Shown: positions 14,919 through 23,178 of the stretch, piece by piece
How the letters are laid out: every line of letters begins with the position of its first letter
Position numbering within the stretch: position 1 is the first letter of the stretch
Assembly: GCA_937888485.1 (NCBI GenBank)
Contig: CALAQQ010000119.1
Coordinates: 1-32,057, forward strand
DNA from: an uncultured Clostridia bacterium
GTDB lineage: Bacteria; Bacillota; Clostridia; Oscillospirales; Acutalibacteraceae
Reading direction: 5' to 3'
Length of the DNA stretch: 32,057 nucleotides
Position numbers and translations under genes: made by a program
Notes under the pieces: generated by a model
Database searches by the model: none
Told to the model about the DNA's origin: nothing
Seen by the model: only the letters and a program-made list of their open reading frames with translations

Positions 14919-17522
14919 TTATAGAATGAATCTGAAAGCATAAATAATAACATTAAGCAAGTTGTTGAATGCGAATCTTATAAAAGTGAATACGTAAGGG
15001 AATTCAAACTCCCAATCATCAAAGGTGTCAAGTGTACCGATAAGCGATGAATCATAGGTGATTTCAGGATTCTTGAATGCCTTTGTTTCCATTTTCATAA
15101 TGCACAGATTCTTGCACGCTTCACGAAGAGCATTCCCGAAGCCAATAGGGTCTTTTGCATAAGCGAGCTTTACGGCCGCTTTATGCTGAACAGCCTGTAA
15201 TGCCCACATACCGGAAAGAATGGTATCGTTTCCGTTATAAACAGCAAGAACGGGGCTCATATATCCGCCGCCTGTGAAGTTGGAAGAATAGTCAGAAACA
15301 ACAAAACCTTCAAATCCCCATTCTTCACGAAGTAAGTCTTTGAGAAGCGCTGAACTTGAGCCGCACCATTTTGTGCCGATACGGTTATAAGCGGACATAA
15401 TGCCCTTGGGCTGTGCTTCCTTGACGGGAATCTCAAAAGCTTTGAGATAGATTTCGCGCATTGCTTGCTCATCGCACCAGGTGAAAATACCAGTTCTGTG
15501 GGATTCCTGGTCGTTAAGTGCGAAATGCTTGATTGTTGTTACAAGGCTTTCTGAATTTGCACCCTTGATTATTTCAGCCGCCATAATGCCCGAAATTATC
15601 GGATCCTCGGAAAAGTATTCAAAGTTTCTGCCGCCTCGGGGATTTCTGTGAATATTTGCACCGGGAGCGTACCATGTGTCCGTACCCATATCGGCAGCTT
15701 CTTTGCCTGCACCCTTGCCCATTTCATAAGCAATTTCAACATTCCATGTACATCCGATTGCGGTTGCACAAGGATAAGCCGTACCGCTGTCGGTATAAAC
15801 AAGACCGTTCCTGCCTTTTACACTTGAAGGTCCGTCGTTATCCATAGTGCGAGGAATTCCGAGACGCTCAACGCCATGGGTTTCATAGCCGCCGTTTATA
15901 ACAAGCATAGTCATTTCTTCAAGCGTAAGCTGGTCAAGGAACGCATCCCAGAGAGATTCATCCTCTGCAACATCCTGCAAAGTGATTGTTTTATCATATT
16001 TAACGCCCATCTTCGGCACTTCGCCCTCTGTTACGGGGTCGGGCATTTTATCAATGTCAATCAGGTAATCAGCCTTATCGAGTTCACGCAATTCAGGATA
16101 TGTGCCCTCAACATCGGCTCTCGACATAATCCCGTATCCGCTGTAGACATCCTCAAAAAGATTTTCGATTCCTGTTCCCGTTACAGAATCGTTTTTTATT
16201 ATCTTTGTTTCGGCAATTTCATATTCGTATGTTGCAATATGTTTTCTCACATCATTTGCAACAATTATTTTATATGTGCCTTTTTCGAGCAACCATGCTT
16301 CGTTCTCTATGTAATCGTAGGATGCCATATCATCGGTTTTGAACGAAATTGTGAGTGTTTCGCTCTCATCAGGGTCAAGCATTTCTGTTTTTGCAAAACC
16401 GCCGAGACAAATCGCGCTTTTTTCAATGCCACCTTCGGTATAGGGTGCGCTGTAATAAAGCTGAACAACCTCTTTGCCTGCTCTGTCGCCCGTGTTAGTT
16501 ACTTTAACTTCAACGGTTATATTTTCAGCATCAAAATCGGTTGAAACAACCTCTTTTTCAAAGCTTGTGTATGAAAGACCGTAGCCGAAAGGATACTGCA
16601 CCTTATCCTTTGCAAATGTTTCAAAATAACGGTAACCGATATATATTCCTTCATAGTATTCAACAAAATGCTCTCCGCCGTTATACTTATTACTGCCAAA
16701 GCATACGCTTGAGGGGTGGTCGCTGATGTTGTATGCGATTGTATCGGTCAGCTTGCCCGAGGGATTGACCTTGCCGTCGAGCATCTGCGGTACGGCTGTC
16801 ATACCGAATTCGCCCGGAATCCAGATGATTGCGGCAGCCTTGATGCTTTCATATTCATCAATCCAACCCATTTCCATAACGTTGCCGATATTAAAAAGCA
16901 CAACAACGTTTTCAAATGCGGATGTTACCTTTTCAACCATCGCTTTTTCATCATCGAAAAGACTCAACGTTTTAACCGTATGGTCTGTGCCTTCCGCACT
17001 TGTGCGGCTGATAACGATTACTGCTGTATCAGAAAACGCAAGCGCATTTTCAATAAGCTCGTTTGTGATGTGCTTGGGGTCCATTTCTTCAAGAGTGTTC
17101 TTGGCAAGAAGCACCTGAAGAAGATTGTTGATAACGGTGTTATCCGTTTTGGGAAGTTCGTTTGAAAGGCAGTGTTCCTCATAAAGCGCGCGAAGCTCAG
17201 CATTGTATTCAATGCCCTCTGCCTCAAACGCTTCATAAAGAGTTACGGGGTCATCGGTTGTTATCGCACCCGAACCCGCACCGCCGAAAAACGGACAAAC
17301 TGAGCCCGCACCGAAAATATTAACCTTTTTGTTTGAGAGCGGAAGAAAATTATCCTCGTTTTTAAGAAGAACAATTCCTTCGCTTTCAATCTGAACTGCA
17401 GTTTCTCTTGTTTCGGCAATAATTGCAGGGTCAACATCGCCGCTTGTTGCGAAAGCAACGTTGCCAAACATAAGCGCAAAAACAAGTATCAAGGACATAA
17501 CTCTGAGGAATCTTTTTTTCAT
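14919..17522 (-). CDS. Secreted GH3 beta-glycosidase with permuted domain order
   Basis: An 867-residue glycoside hydrolase family 3 enzyme. I place the start at the ATG at 17522 (GAGGTG upstream), which begins a signal peptide ending near AFA-T. The order of domains is inverted: the alpha/beta sandwich normally C-terminal comes first (GIVLLKNEDNFLPL, about residues 45-290), then a fibronectin-III-like domain (about 340-440, EVKVTNTGDRAGKEVVQLYY), then the TIM barrel (about 485-830) with GANIHRNPRGGRNFEYFSED, IKHFALNDQE and the nucleophile Asp744 in VVSDYSS. Such permutation is known from rumen bacterial beta-glucosidases. The last 33 residues form a hydrophobic tail (EFEFPYVFTFIRFAFNN) also seen in the neighbouring SGNH protein. 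Substrate: probably beta-glucosides or xylosides. Confidence 0.92.
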   Translation of the reverse strand: MKKRFLRVMSLILVFALMFGNVAFATSGDVDPAIIAETRETAVQIESEGIVLLKNEDNFLPLSNKKVNIFGAGSVCPFFGGAGSGAITTDDPVTLYEAFEAEGIEYNAELRALYEEHCLSNELPKTDNTVINNLLQVLLAKNTLEEMDPKHITNELIENALAFSDTAVIVISRTSAEGTDHTVKTLSLFDDEKAMVEKVTSAFENVVVLFNIGNVMEMGWIDEYESIKAAAIIWIPGEFGMTAVPQMLDGKVNPSGKLTDTIAYNISDHPSSVCFGSNKYNGGEHFVEYYEGIYIGYRYFETFAKDKVQYPFGYGLSYTSFEKEVVSTDFDAENITVEVKVTNTGDRAGKEVVQLYYSAPYTEGGIEKSAICLGGFAKTEMLDPDESETLTISFKTDDMASYDYIENEAWLLEKGTYKIIVANDVRKHIATYEYEIAETKIIKNDSVTGTGIENLFEDVYSGYGIMSRADVEGTYPELRELDKADYLIDIDKMPDPVTEGEVPKMGVKYDKTITLQDVAEDESLWDAFLDQLTLEEMTMLVINGGYETHGVERLGIPRTMDNDGPSSVKGRNGLVYTDSGTAYPCATAIGCTWNVEIAYEMGKGAGKEAADMGTDTWYAPGANIHRNPRGGRNFEYFSEDPIISGIMAAEIIKGANSESLVTTIKHFALNDQESHRTGIFTWCDEQAMREIYLKAFEIPVKEAQPKGIMSAYNRIGTKWCGSSSALLKDLLREEWGFEGFVVSDYSSNFTGGGYMSPVLAVYNGNDTILSGMWALQAVQHKAAVKLAYAKDPIGFGNALREACKNLCIMKMETKAFKNPEITYDSSLIGTLDTFDDWEFEFPYVFTFIRFAFNNLLNVIIYAFRFIL

Positions 17523-17552
17523 CGGAACACCTCGCATTTTAATTTATATCTA

Positions 17553-17582
17553 ATTATACAATATATTCGGTTATTCTTTCAA
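17553..17582 (-). promoter_or_regulatory. Promoter of the GH3-esterase operon
   Basis: On the minus strand, TTGAAA (17577-17582) and TATAAT (17553-17558) with an 18-base spacer. It lies 30 bases upstream of the GH3 start. Confidence 0.65.
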
Positions 17583-17657
17583 TAAAGAAATTTGTATTTA
17601 TCTGTGCAAATTTGTTCAACAGCTTGCCATATTGTTCATACCGTTCAAAACAAAATA

Positions 17658-17686
17658 TTGACTTGATATTTCCCAAATGTTATATT
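17658..17686 (+). promoter_or_regulatory. Promoter of the SGNH lipase gene
   Basis: TTGACT (17658-17663) and TATATT (17681-17686) with a 17-base spacer, 29 bases before the start codon. It diverges from the GH3 promoter. Confidence 0.75.
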
Positions 17687-17715
17687 TTAAGAAAAAAGAT
17701 AAAGGAGAAATTTAA

Positions 17716-18579
17716 ATGAAAAAACCGGCAGCAATCATCTTAAGCATTGTTATGATTTTCGGTATGTTCGGCATCTGCGGATATGCTGAAAATGAAAAAC
17801 CGTTCTATCTCGTACTCGGCGATTCGATAGCTTACGGCTCGGGCATTTCAAATTCAAAAGAAGCCTGCTTCGGAAAAATCGTTGCGGATACCAACAGCTA
17901 TGATTACGCAAATCATTCCGTACCCGGTCACACAACAACCAACCTCATAAACCGACTGAAAGATGAAACGGTTATCGCCGACCTTGAAAAAGCAGATATC
18001 ATCAGTATTTCAATCGGCGGCAACGATTTCCTTATGAGTAATCTTATCGGGCTTATGTTTGATGCTATGGTTAAGGAAGATTACTCTGAATTTGACAGAA
18101 TCGCAGACGGCTTTTATGCTAACTTCTGCGAAATAATCGATATCATAAATTCGCATAATTCAGACGCCGTTATTCTTATGCAGACGCTCTATAATCCGCA
18201 GTCAGGTTATCTGAGAGCACCTTATCAGCAGGGTGCGGACAGAATCAACGCCGCAATTGAAAGATACAATGCCGAAAATCCCGGTGAAATTGTTATTGTT
18301 GATGTTGCATCGGCGCTCGGCGATGATATGGTAAACTATGCCGATGATGAAATTCATCCCAGCGCACAGGGCAATGAGATTATTGCAAATGTTATTCTTG
18401 ACAAACTTGAAGAACTTGAATTTGGAAGCAATACCTCTCCCGTTATTGCAGAAAAAGGTGTAGATATTGAAATTCCTGTTGTTTTCACAATGTCACTCCG
18501 ACTTGCAGGGAACCTGTTCTATGCAATATCGGTTATATACGGTTTCTTCGTAGGAATATTTGCATACTTTAATAATTAA
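17716..18579 (+). CDS. Secreted SGNH/GDSL-family lipase or esterase
   Basis: A 287-residue exported hydrolase. Residues 1-24 form a signal peptide (IILSIVMIFGMFGICGYA). The SGNH blocks are visible: GDSIAYGSG with nucleophile Ser37, SIGGND with the oxyanion Asn, and DEIHPS with Asp211 and His214. Family members remove acyl groups from polysaccharides, lipids or glycosides. The C-terminal 40 residues (from about 18460) form a hydrophobic extension with DIEIPVVFTMSLRLAGNLF, which resembles the tail of the divergently transcribed GH3 protein and may tether the enzyme to the surface. AAAGGAGAAA gives a strong ribosome site. Confidence 0.9.
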   Translation: MKKPAAIILSIVMIFGMFGICGYAENEKPFYLVLGDSIAYGSGISNSKEACFGKIVADTNSYDYANHSVPGHTTTNLINRLKDETVIADLEKADIISISIGGNDFLMSNLIGLMFDAMVKEDYSEFDRIADGFYANFCEIIDIINSHNSDAVILMQTLYNPQSGYLRAPYQQGADRINAAIERYNAENPGEIVIVDVASALGDDMVNYADDEIHPSAQGNEIIANVILDKLEELEFGSNTSPVIAEKGVDIEIPVVFTMSLRLAGNLFYAISVIYGFFVGIFAYFNN

Positions 18580-18600
18580 ATATATACGCAAAAAACATCA

Positions 18601-18848
18601 AACCACCTCTTATCGATGCTTTCTGCACCGATTGAGGTGGTTTTGTAGGTTCGGCTCTTTCCTCTGCCGATTGAGTGGAATTTAAACTGCAAAAGGGACC
18701 ATTTCACTTCCAATGTAGGTACAGAAGAGCTTTCCCACCTTGAGATGATAGGTGCAATTGTATATCAGCTGACAAAGAATCTTTCTGAAGAAGATATCAA
18801 AAAGCACGGTTTCGATGCATATTTTGTTGACCATACAACAGGCGTTTA
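18601..18848 (+). repeat. Direct repeat copy B: hairpin plus 5' end of truncated cotJC
   Basis: The counterpart of 2820-3067 in the same orientation. The hairpin arms AACCACCTC (18601-18609) and GAGGTGGTT (18634-18642) are conserved, and 18714-18848 is identical to copy A. The frame that runs into copy A's cotJC has a TAG here just after the hairpin, so no translation can come from further upstream. The hairpin may terminate the SGNH transcript. Confidence 0.85.
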
Positions 18849-19143
18849 TCCTTCATCAGCCGCAGGTGTACCGTTTACGGCGGCTTACATTCAGAGCAAA
18901 GGCGATGTTATAACCGATATGACAGAAAACCTTGCCGCTGAACAAAAAGCAAGAACTACCTACGATAATATTCTTCGGCTTGTTGACGACCCCGACGTCA
19001 GAGAACCAATCAAGTTTCTGCGAGCAAGAGAAATCGTTCATTTCCAGCGTTTTGGCGAGGGTTTGCGCCTTGCAACGGATAAACTTGATGAAAAGAATTT
19101 CTACGCATTCAACCCGTCGTTTGACAAACACTGCAACAAATGA
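18716..19143 (+). pseudogene. cotJC: cotJC/manganese-catalase-like gene, 5'-truncated second copy
   Basis: Uninterrupted from GTEELSHLEM to HCNK, about 142 codons, where complete CotJC proteins have roughly 190-200. The metal-ligand helices EELSHLE and REIVHFQRFGE are present; the N-terminal helix that supplies another ligand is missing. The first in-frame ATG (18745) is internal to the metal-binding helix and has no ribosome site, so the copy is probably not functional. It provides the uninterrupted reference that defines the junctions of the mobile element in the other copy. Confidence 0.8.
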
Positions 19144-19147
19144 TAAA

Positions 19148-19180
19148 TGCCGTCCGAGAAATCGGACGGCAGAAATTTTA
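19148..19180 (+). terminator. Terminator of cotJC copy B
   Basis: Perfect 10-base arms TGCCGTCCGA (19148-19157) and TCGGACGGCA (19162-19171) closed by a GAAA tetraloop, followed by GAAATTTTA. The following 140 bases up to the next promoter hold no gene. Confidence 0.85.
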
Positions 19181-19317
19181 TAAGCTTATTTTTTATAACA
19201 GTTCCGACGTTGCACCTGCTTTTCTTGCAACATACTTAACATCTCCGGTATACTGTTAGATACTGCTCTATATATGATAACACTGCATTCTGCTTAATTC
19301 AATTATTAAACAAAATG

Positions 19318-19345
19318 TTGTTTTTTACTGCATTTATGGTATAAT
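19318..19345 (+). promoter_or_regulatory. Promoter of the aldo/keto reductase gene
   Basis: TTGTTT (19318-19323) and TATAAT (19340-19345) with a 16-base spacer; the start codon is at 19377 behind AAGGAG. Confidence 0.65.
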
Positions 19346-19376
19346 CTATATAAGCTAATATTCAAGGAGAAATGTT

Positions 19377-20288
19377 ATGTATAAAATTGAACTTGGAAAA
19401 AGCGGTCTGAAAGTGCCGACTGTTGCTGTCGGTTGCATGAGAATAAGCAACATGAACGAAAAAGAAATTTCCGCTTTTATCAATACCTCACTTGAAAACG
19501 ATGCAAACTTTTTTGACCATGCCGATATTTACGGCGGCGGAAAAAGCGAAAAAGTTTTCGGAGACGCAATAACACCGTCAATGCGTGACAACATTATAAT
19601 TCAGACAAAATGCGGTATAAGGCAGGGCAGATTTGATTTTTCATATGAACATATAACCGAATCCGTCAACGGCAGTCTTGAAAGACTCGGAACGGATTAT
19701 ATCGATATTCTTCTCCTTCACAGACCCGATGCACTCATGGAGCCCGAAGAGGTTGCAAAAGCATTTGATGAACTCAAAGCATCGGGAAAAGTCCGTCATT
19801 TCGGCGTATCAAACCAGAATCCGTATCAGATGCAGCTTCTGCAGTCATGCCTTGATATGCCCCTTTGCGTTAATCAGCTTCAGTTTTCCGTTATGCATAC
19901 ACCGATGATTCAGTCGGGCATAAATGTCAATATGTATAACGATTCCGCAACAAGCCGTGACGGCGGAGTGCTTGATTTCTGCAGACTGAACAAGATAACA
20001 ATACAGCCTTGGTCACCAATGCAGTACGGCTTCTTTGAGGGATGTTTTATCGACAATGATAAATTCCCTGAACTTAACAAAACCCTTCAGGAAATCGGAG
20101 ATAAACACGGCGTTTCAAAAACAACAATTTCTTTTGCATGGATACTCCGCCACCCCGCAAAAATGCAACCCGTTACGGGCACAACAAATCTCGCCCGTCT
20201 TACGGAATGCATCAAGGCAAGCGAAATCAATCTCACACGTGAAGAATGGTATGAGATATACCGCTCTGCAGGAAACATATTACCGTAA
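19377..20288 (+). CDS. Aldo/keto reductase (YdhF-like)
   Basis: A 303-residue NAD(P)H-dependent aldo/keto reductase with the usual (beta/alpha)8 length. The catalytic tetrad can be placed: Asp and Tyr in FDHADIYGGG, Lys in IQTKCG, and His in DILLLHRPD. The C-terminal cofactor region (TGTTNLARLTECIKA) is typical. The closest described relatives are the YdhF/YcsN group, whose natural substrates are poorly known. It is monocistronic, with its own promoter and a terminator shared with the convergent peptidase gene. Confidence 0.92.
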   Translation: MYKIELGKSGLKVPTVAVGCMRISNMNEKEISAFINTSLENDANFFDHADIYGGGKSEKVFGDAITPSMRDNIIIQTKCGIRQGRFDFSYEHITESVNGSLERLGTDYIDILLLHRPDALMEPEEVAKAFDELKASGKVRHFGVSNQNPYQMQLLQSCLDMPLCVNQLQFSVMHTPMIQSGINVNMYNDSATSRDGGVLDFCRLNKITIQPWSPMQYGFFEGCFIDNDKFPELNKTLQEIGDKHGVSKTTISFAWILRHPAKMQPVTGTTNLARLTECIKASEINLTREEWYEIYRSAGNILP

Positions 20289-20293
20289 CAAAA

Positions 20294-20322
20294 AAGACTG
20301 CCTCACGGCAGTCTTTCTTTTT
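20294..20322. terminator. Bidirectional terminator between aldo/keto reductase and M20 peptidase
   Basis: Arms AAAGACTGCC (20294-20303) and GGCAGTCTTT (20308-20317) with loop TCAC; T-rich to the right and A-rich to the left. Confidence 0.85.
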
Positions 20323-21772
20323 ATTTGTGGTTTTTGAGATAGTGCTTATAGAACTTAACGCAATGTGCGGTTTCCATAACACCGATGCTTTCGTTTGCGG
20401 CATGCATTGCTGCAAGCTGTTCGTTGCTCATCTTGATAGGGCAGAAACGAAGGCAGTTATCAGCAACCTCTTCATAATGACGGCAGTCAGTACCGCCTGT
20501 CATGAGATAAGGAATAACGCCTGCTTCGGGATAGCATTCATTGAGGCATTTTTTGAGATACTTGAATTCCTCGCCGTTATAATCAACGCAGTTTGAAGCG
20601 CTTCTTGCATGAATAACATCAAGTTCAAGGTCATACTTATCGGCATATTTCTTAAGAACCGCAAGCGACTGCTCTGCGTTCTGATGGGGTGAAGGACGGA
20701 GATTGCAGACTATGTACGCTTCCGAGGGAATAACGTTGGGAGTCTGTGAGCCCTCTGCCATTGTGCAGCAGAAAGTTGTTTTAACAAACGCATTGCACAT
20801 GGGTGAAACCATGGGAAGAACTTTGGTAAGAAGTCCTTTGAAGAGCCACATATTGCCGAGCACCATTCTCAGGGGGAAACCGAGGAGAGGAGCTGCCTGG
20901 TCAAGCATGGCATAAACGGGAGCTGAAATCTCAGCCTTGAAGGGTTTATCCTTTTCAATATCTGCAACAAACTTTGAAAGCCTTGCAAGAGGTGTGTTTG
21001 ACTTGGGAGTTGAGGAATGACCGCCCTTACCCTTTGCAATGATTTTAACATCAATATATCCTTTTTCAAGAATGCCGATAGCGGCACACCAGCCTGCCAT
21101 TGTGGGAAGCGCATTCTTGAGAATTGCACCGCCTTCGTCCATGGCAACATCAAGGTGAACGCCCTTTGACTTGAGATAATTCACAAGAGTGGGAGCACCG
21201 TTGCCCGAAATTTCTTCGTCAACGGATGTTGCAAGATAAACATCGCAGGGAGGAACAAAACCTTCTTCAAGAAGCTCTTCAACAGCCTGAAATTCCGAGA
21301 AAACGGTTGACTTGCAGTCCATTGCTCCTCTGCCGTGGATATTACCGCCCGAGATTTCGCCCGAAAACGGGTCTTTTTCCCAGTTGGGCTCATCTGCGGT
21401 TACAACGTCCTGATGTCCCATAAGAAGAACGCCGTTTCTCTTGGAATCCTTACCGGGCCAACGGAAGATGAGATTTCCTTCGATTTCCGTCATTTCAAGC
21501 TTTGAGAAAACGAGAGGGAAGTTCTTCTTCATAACCTCATGAAGCTTATAAAACTGCGAAAGATCGGTGTTTCCTCTGAGAGAAATCGTGGGCACTTTAA
21601 TCATATCAGAAAGCTTCTTTGCATATTCCTCTGCTTCTTTTTCTGTGGGATTAATAGCAGGCTCGCTGTTGTTGGGCTTAGCCTTTATCAAAACAGCTCT
21701 TATTGCCGCAGCTGCAATGAGAAGCAGAAGAACCGCTAAAATTGCAAGAATTACAAAACCAATATATTTCAT
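20321..21772 (-). CDS. M20 family metallopeptidase, membrane anchored
   Basis: A 483-residue M20 (carboxypeptidase S/PM20D1-like) zinc hydrolase. Residues 3-25 are a membrane helix (ILAILAVLLLLIAAAAI), so the enzyme is anchored. The metal and catalytic residues are visible: His in MGHQDVV, bridging Asp in GRGAMDCKS, Glu pair in SVDEEISG, the GGTDCRHYEE segment and the late His in MHAANES. The insertion domain carries the GKGGHSS motif. Likely activity is release of an amino acid from N-acyl or dipeptide substrates. It has its own promoter directly after the OYE gene stop. Confidence 0.9.
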   Translation of the reverse strand: MKYIGFVILAILAVLLLLIAAAAIRAVLIKAKPNNSEPAINPTEKEAEEYAKKLSDMIKVPTISLRGNTDLSQFYKLHEVMKKNFPLVFSKLEMTEIEGNLIFRWPGKDSKRNGVLLMGHQDVVTADEPNWEKDPFSGEISGGNIHGRGAMDCKSTVFSEFQAVEELLEEGFVPPCDVYLATSVDEEISGNGAPTLVNYLKSKGVHLDVAMDEGGAILKNALPTMAGWCAAIGILEKGYIDVKIIAKGKGGHSSTPKSNTPLARLSKFVADIEKDKPFKAEISAPVYAMLDQAAPLLGFPLRMVLGNMWLFKGLLTKVLPMVSPMCNAFVKTTFCCTMAEGSQTPNVIPSEAYIVCNLRPSPHQNAEQSLAVLKKYADKYDLELDVIHARSASNCVDYNGEEFKYLKKCLNECYPEAGVIPYLMTGGTDCRHYEEVADNCLRFCPIKMSNEQLAAMHAANESIGVMETAHCVKFYKHYLKNHK

Positions 21773-21803
21773 TTATACCATATCCTTTCGTTTTTTTCGA
21801 TGT

Positions 21804-21832
21804 ATTATACCACTTATTTTTAAATTAGTAAA
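21804..21832 (-). promoter_or_regulatory. Promoter of the M20 peptidase gene
   Basis: On the minus strand, TTTACT (21827-21832), a 17-base spacer and TATAAT (21804-21809), 31 bases before the start codon. Confidence 0.75.
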
Positions 21833-21841
21833 TACAAAAAC

Positions 21842-23032
21842 TTATTTTACCTTGCCGTAAAGACATTTTGTCGGCTCTTTTTCTATTACAAGACCGCAGT
21901 AATTGCACATAATGCATTTTGCTTCTTCCTGACCGTTTTTCAGTTTCTTTGCAAGATCAGGTTCACAGATGAAAGGTCTGCACATCGAAACAAAATCAGC
22001 CTTTCCTTCGGCGATAATATTTTTCATGTCACTTACCTTATGTATTCCTCCTACAACGATAACGGGAATTGAAACGCTCTTTTTTATTACAGAAGCATTT
22101 TCAACATTGAAATTTTCGAGAGGTGAAGGCTGTTTGATAAGAGGATTGATAAGATTAGCGGCGGGTAAAGCTATTTTATTGAGTATTGCAGGAAAAGAAG
22201 CGCACGGCTCTCTGTATTTAAAAACAGCATCCATAGGCATGAGTTTGCTTCTCATGGTATTCATGCCGTCCTGAACTGTTCCGCAAGACACTTCAATTGC
22301 ATCACAGCCTGCTTTTTCAAGTCTTTCGCAGATTTCGACTGATGAATTGATATTCATTCCGCCTTTTCTGTTATCCTCTGCGCTGATTTTTATCCATACG
22401 GGAAGCTTTGTTTTTTCTTTTATTCCTTTGATAATAAGCTCAACAATTCTGCATCTGTTTTCAAGACTTCCTCCCCATGAATCTTTCCTTCTGTTGCCGT
22501 AAGGAGAAAGAAAATCGTGGAGAATATAGCCGTGACCGCCGTGAAGCTGAACGCCGTCAAAGCCTGCTTTTTCGGCTCTTACGGAAGCTGAAACAAAATC
22601 ATCGATAATACCGTAAATTTCATTGTCGGTAAGTTCCTTTGCCTTATCGGGATAGAAGGCATGAAGAACATTCGACGGAGCAACCTTCTGCACCCCGATT
22701 GCCTTTGACGAGGTCTGTCTTCCGCAATGAGCAATCTGCAGAATGACGGGAGTGTTATGACGGTGAACGGCATCGGTAAGCTCTTTATACTTATCAATAA
22801 CGCTGTCGTCATATATCTTCATCATACGGGGATACGGCGAAACACCGTTTCTGCTGACAGCTGCATAACCTGTTATAATGCATCCGATTTCATTCTTTGC
22901 AAGGTGTTCGTATTTTGCAATCAGTTTATCGCTCGGCGCACCGTTTTCATCGGCAAGACCGTCATGGGTTGCGCTTCGCATTATTCTGTTTTTGACGGGA
23001 ATACCCGAAATCATCGTTTCTAAAAAAAGCAT
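21842..23032 (-). CDS. Old-yellow-enzyme family NADH:flavin oxidoreductase
   Basis: A 396-residue FMN-dependent oxidoreductase barrel. The signatures are HCGRQTS (substrate-binding His) and the long motif around HGGHGYILHDFLSPYGNRR followed by SWGGSLENR. The C-terminal end holds a cysteine cluster CIMCNYC with a further Cys ten residues on, resembling the iron-sulfur site of the 2,4-dienoyl-CoA reductase subgroup, but the NAD(P)-binding domains found after it in that subgroup are absent. It therefore depends on another reductase or takes electrons directly from NADH. Its start at 23032 follows AAAAGGGGAAAG. The substrate, probably an enone or enoate, is unknown. Confidence 0.9.
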   Translation of the reverse strand: MLFLETMISGIPVKNRIMRSATHDGLADENGAPSDKLIAKYEHLAKNEIGCIITGYAAVSRNGVSPYPRMMKIYDDSVIDKYKELTDAVHRHNTPVILQIAHCGRQTSSKAIGVQKVAPSNVLHAFYPDKAKELTDNEIYGIIDDFVSASVRAEKAGFDGVQLHGGHGYILHDFLSPYGNRRKDSWGGSLENRCRIVELIIKGIKEKTKLPVWIKISAEDNRKGGMNINSSVEICERLEKAGCDAIEVSCGTVQDGMNTMRSKLMPMDAVFKYREPCASFPAILNKIALPAANLINPLIKQPSPLENFNVENASVIKKSVSIPVIVVGGIHKVSDMKNIIAEGKADFVSMCRPFICEPDLAKKLKNGQEEAKCIMCNYCGLVIEKEPTKCLYGKVK

Positions 23033-23075
23033 AAACTTTCCCCTTTTAAAACATACAATTTTTCATTACAAATAA

Positions 23076-23104
23076 ACTATAACACATTATCACGGCTATG
23101 ACAA
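23076..23104 (-). promoter_or_regulatory. Promoter of the OYE-family gene
   Basis: On the minus strand, TTGTCA (23099-23104), 17 bases, TATAGT (23076-23081). It is back to back with the promoter at 23122. Confidence 0.7.
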
Positions 23105-23121
23105 CAAATTTATAATTCATG

Positions 23122-23150
23122 TTTACTAAACATAAAAAAGATGATATAAT
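23122..23150 (+). promoter_or_regulatory. Promoter of the acetyltransferase gene
   Basis: TTTACT (23122-23127), 17 bases, TATAAT (23145-23150), 29 bases before the start codon. Confidence 0.7.
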
Positions 23151-23178
23151 CAAGCTACTCTTAACTAAGGAGATTGCT

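Noticed and set aside
15876..16544. 222-codon plus-strand frame opposite the GH3 gene
   Set aside because: Contained in the GH3 gene, with no start signal and a composition unlike real proteins of this organism.
18745..19143. The second cotJC copy as an intact gene
   Set aside because: Its first Met is internal to the metal-binding helix, there is no ribosome site, and about 60 residues of the family N-terminus are missing.
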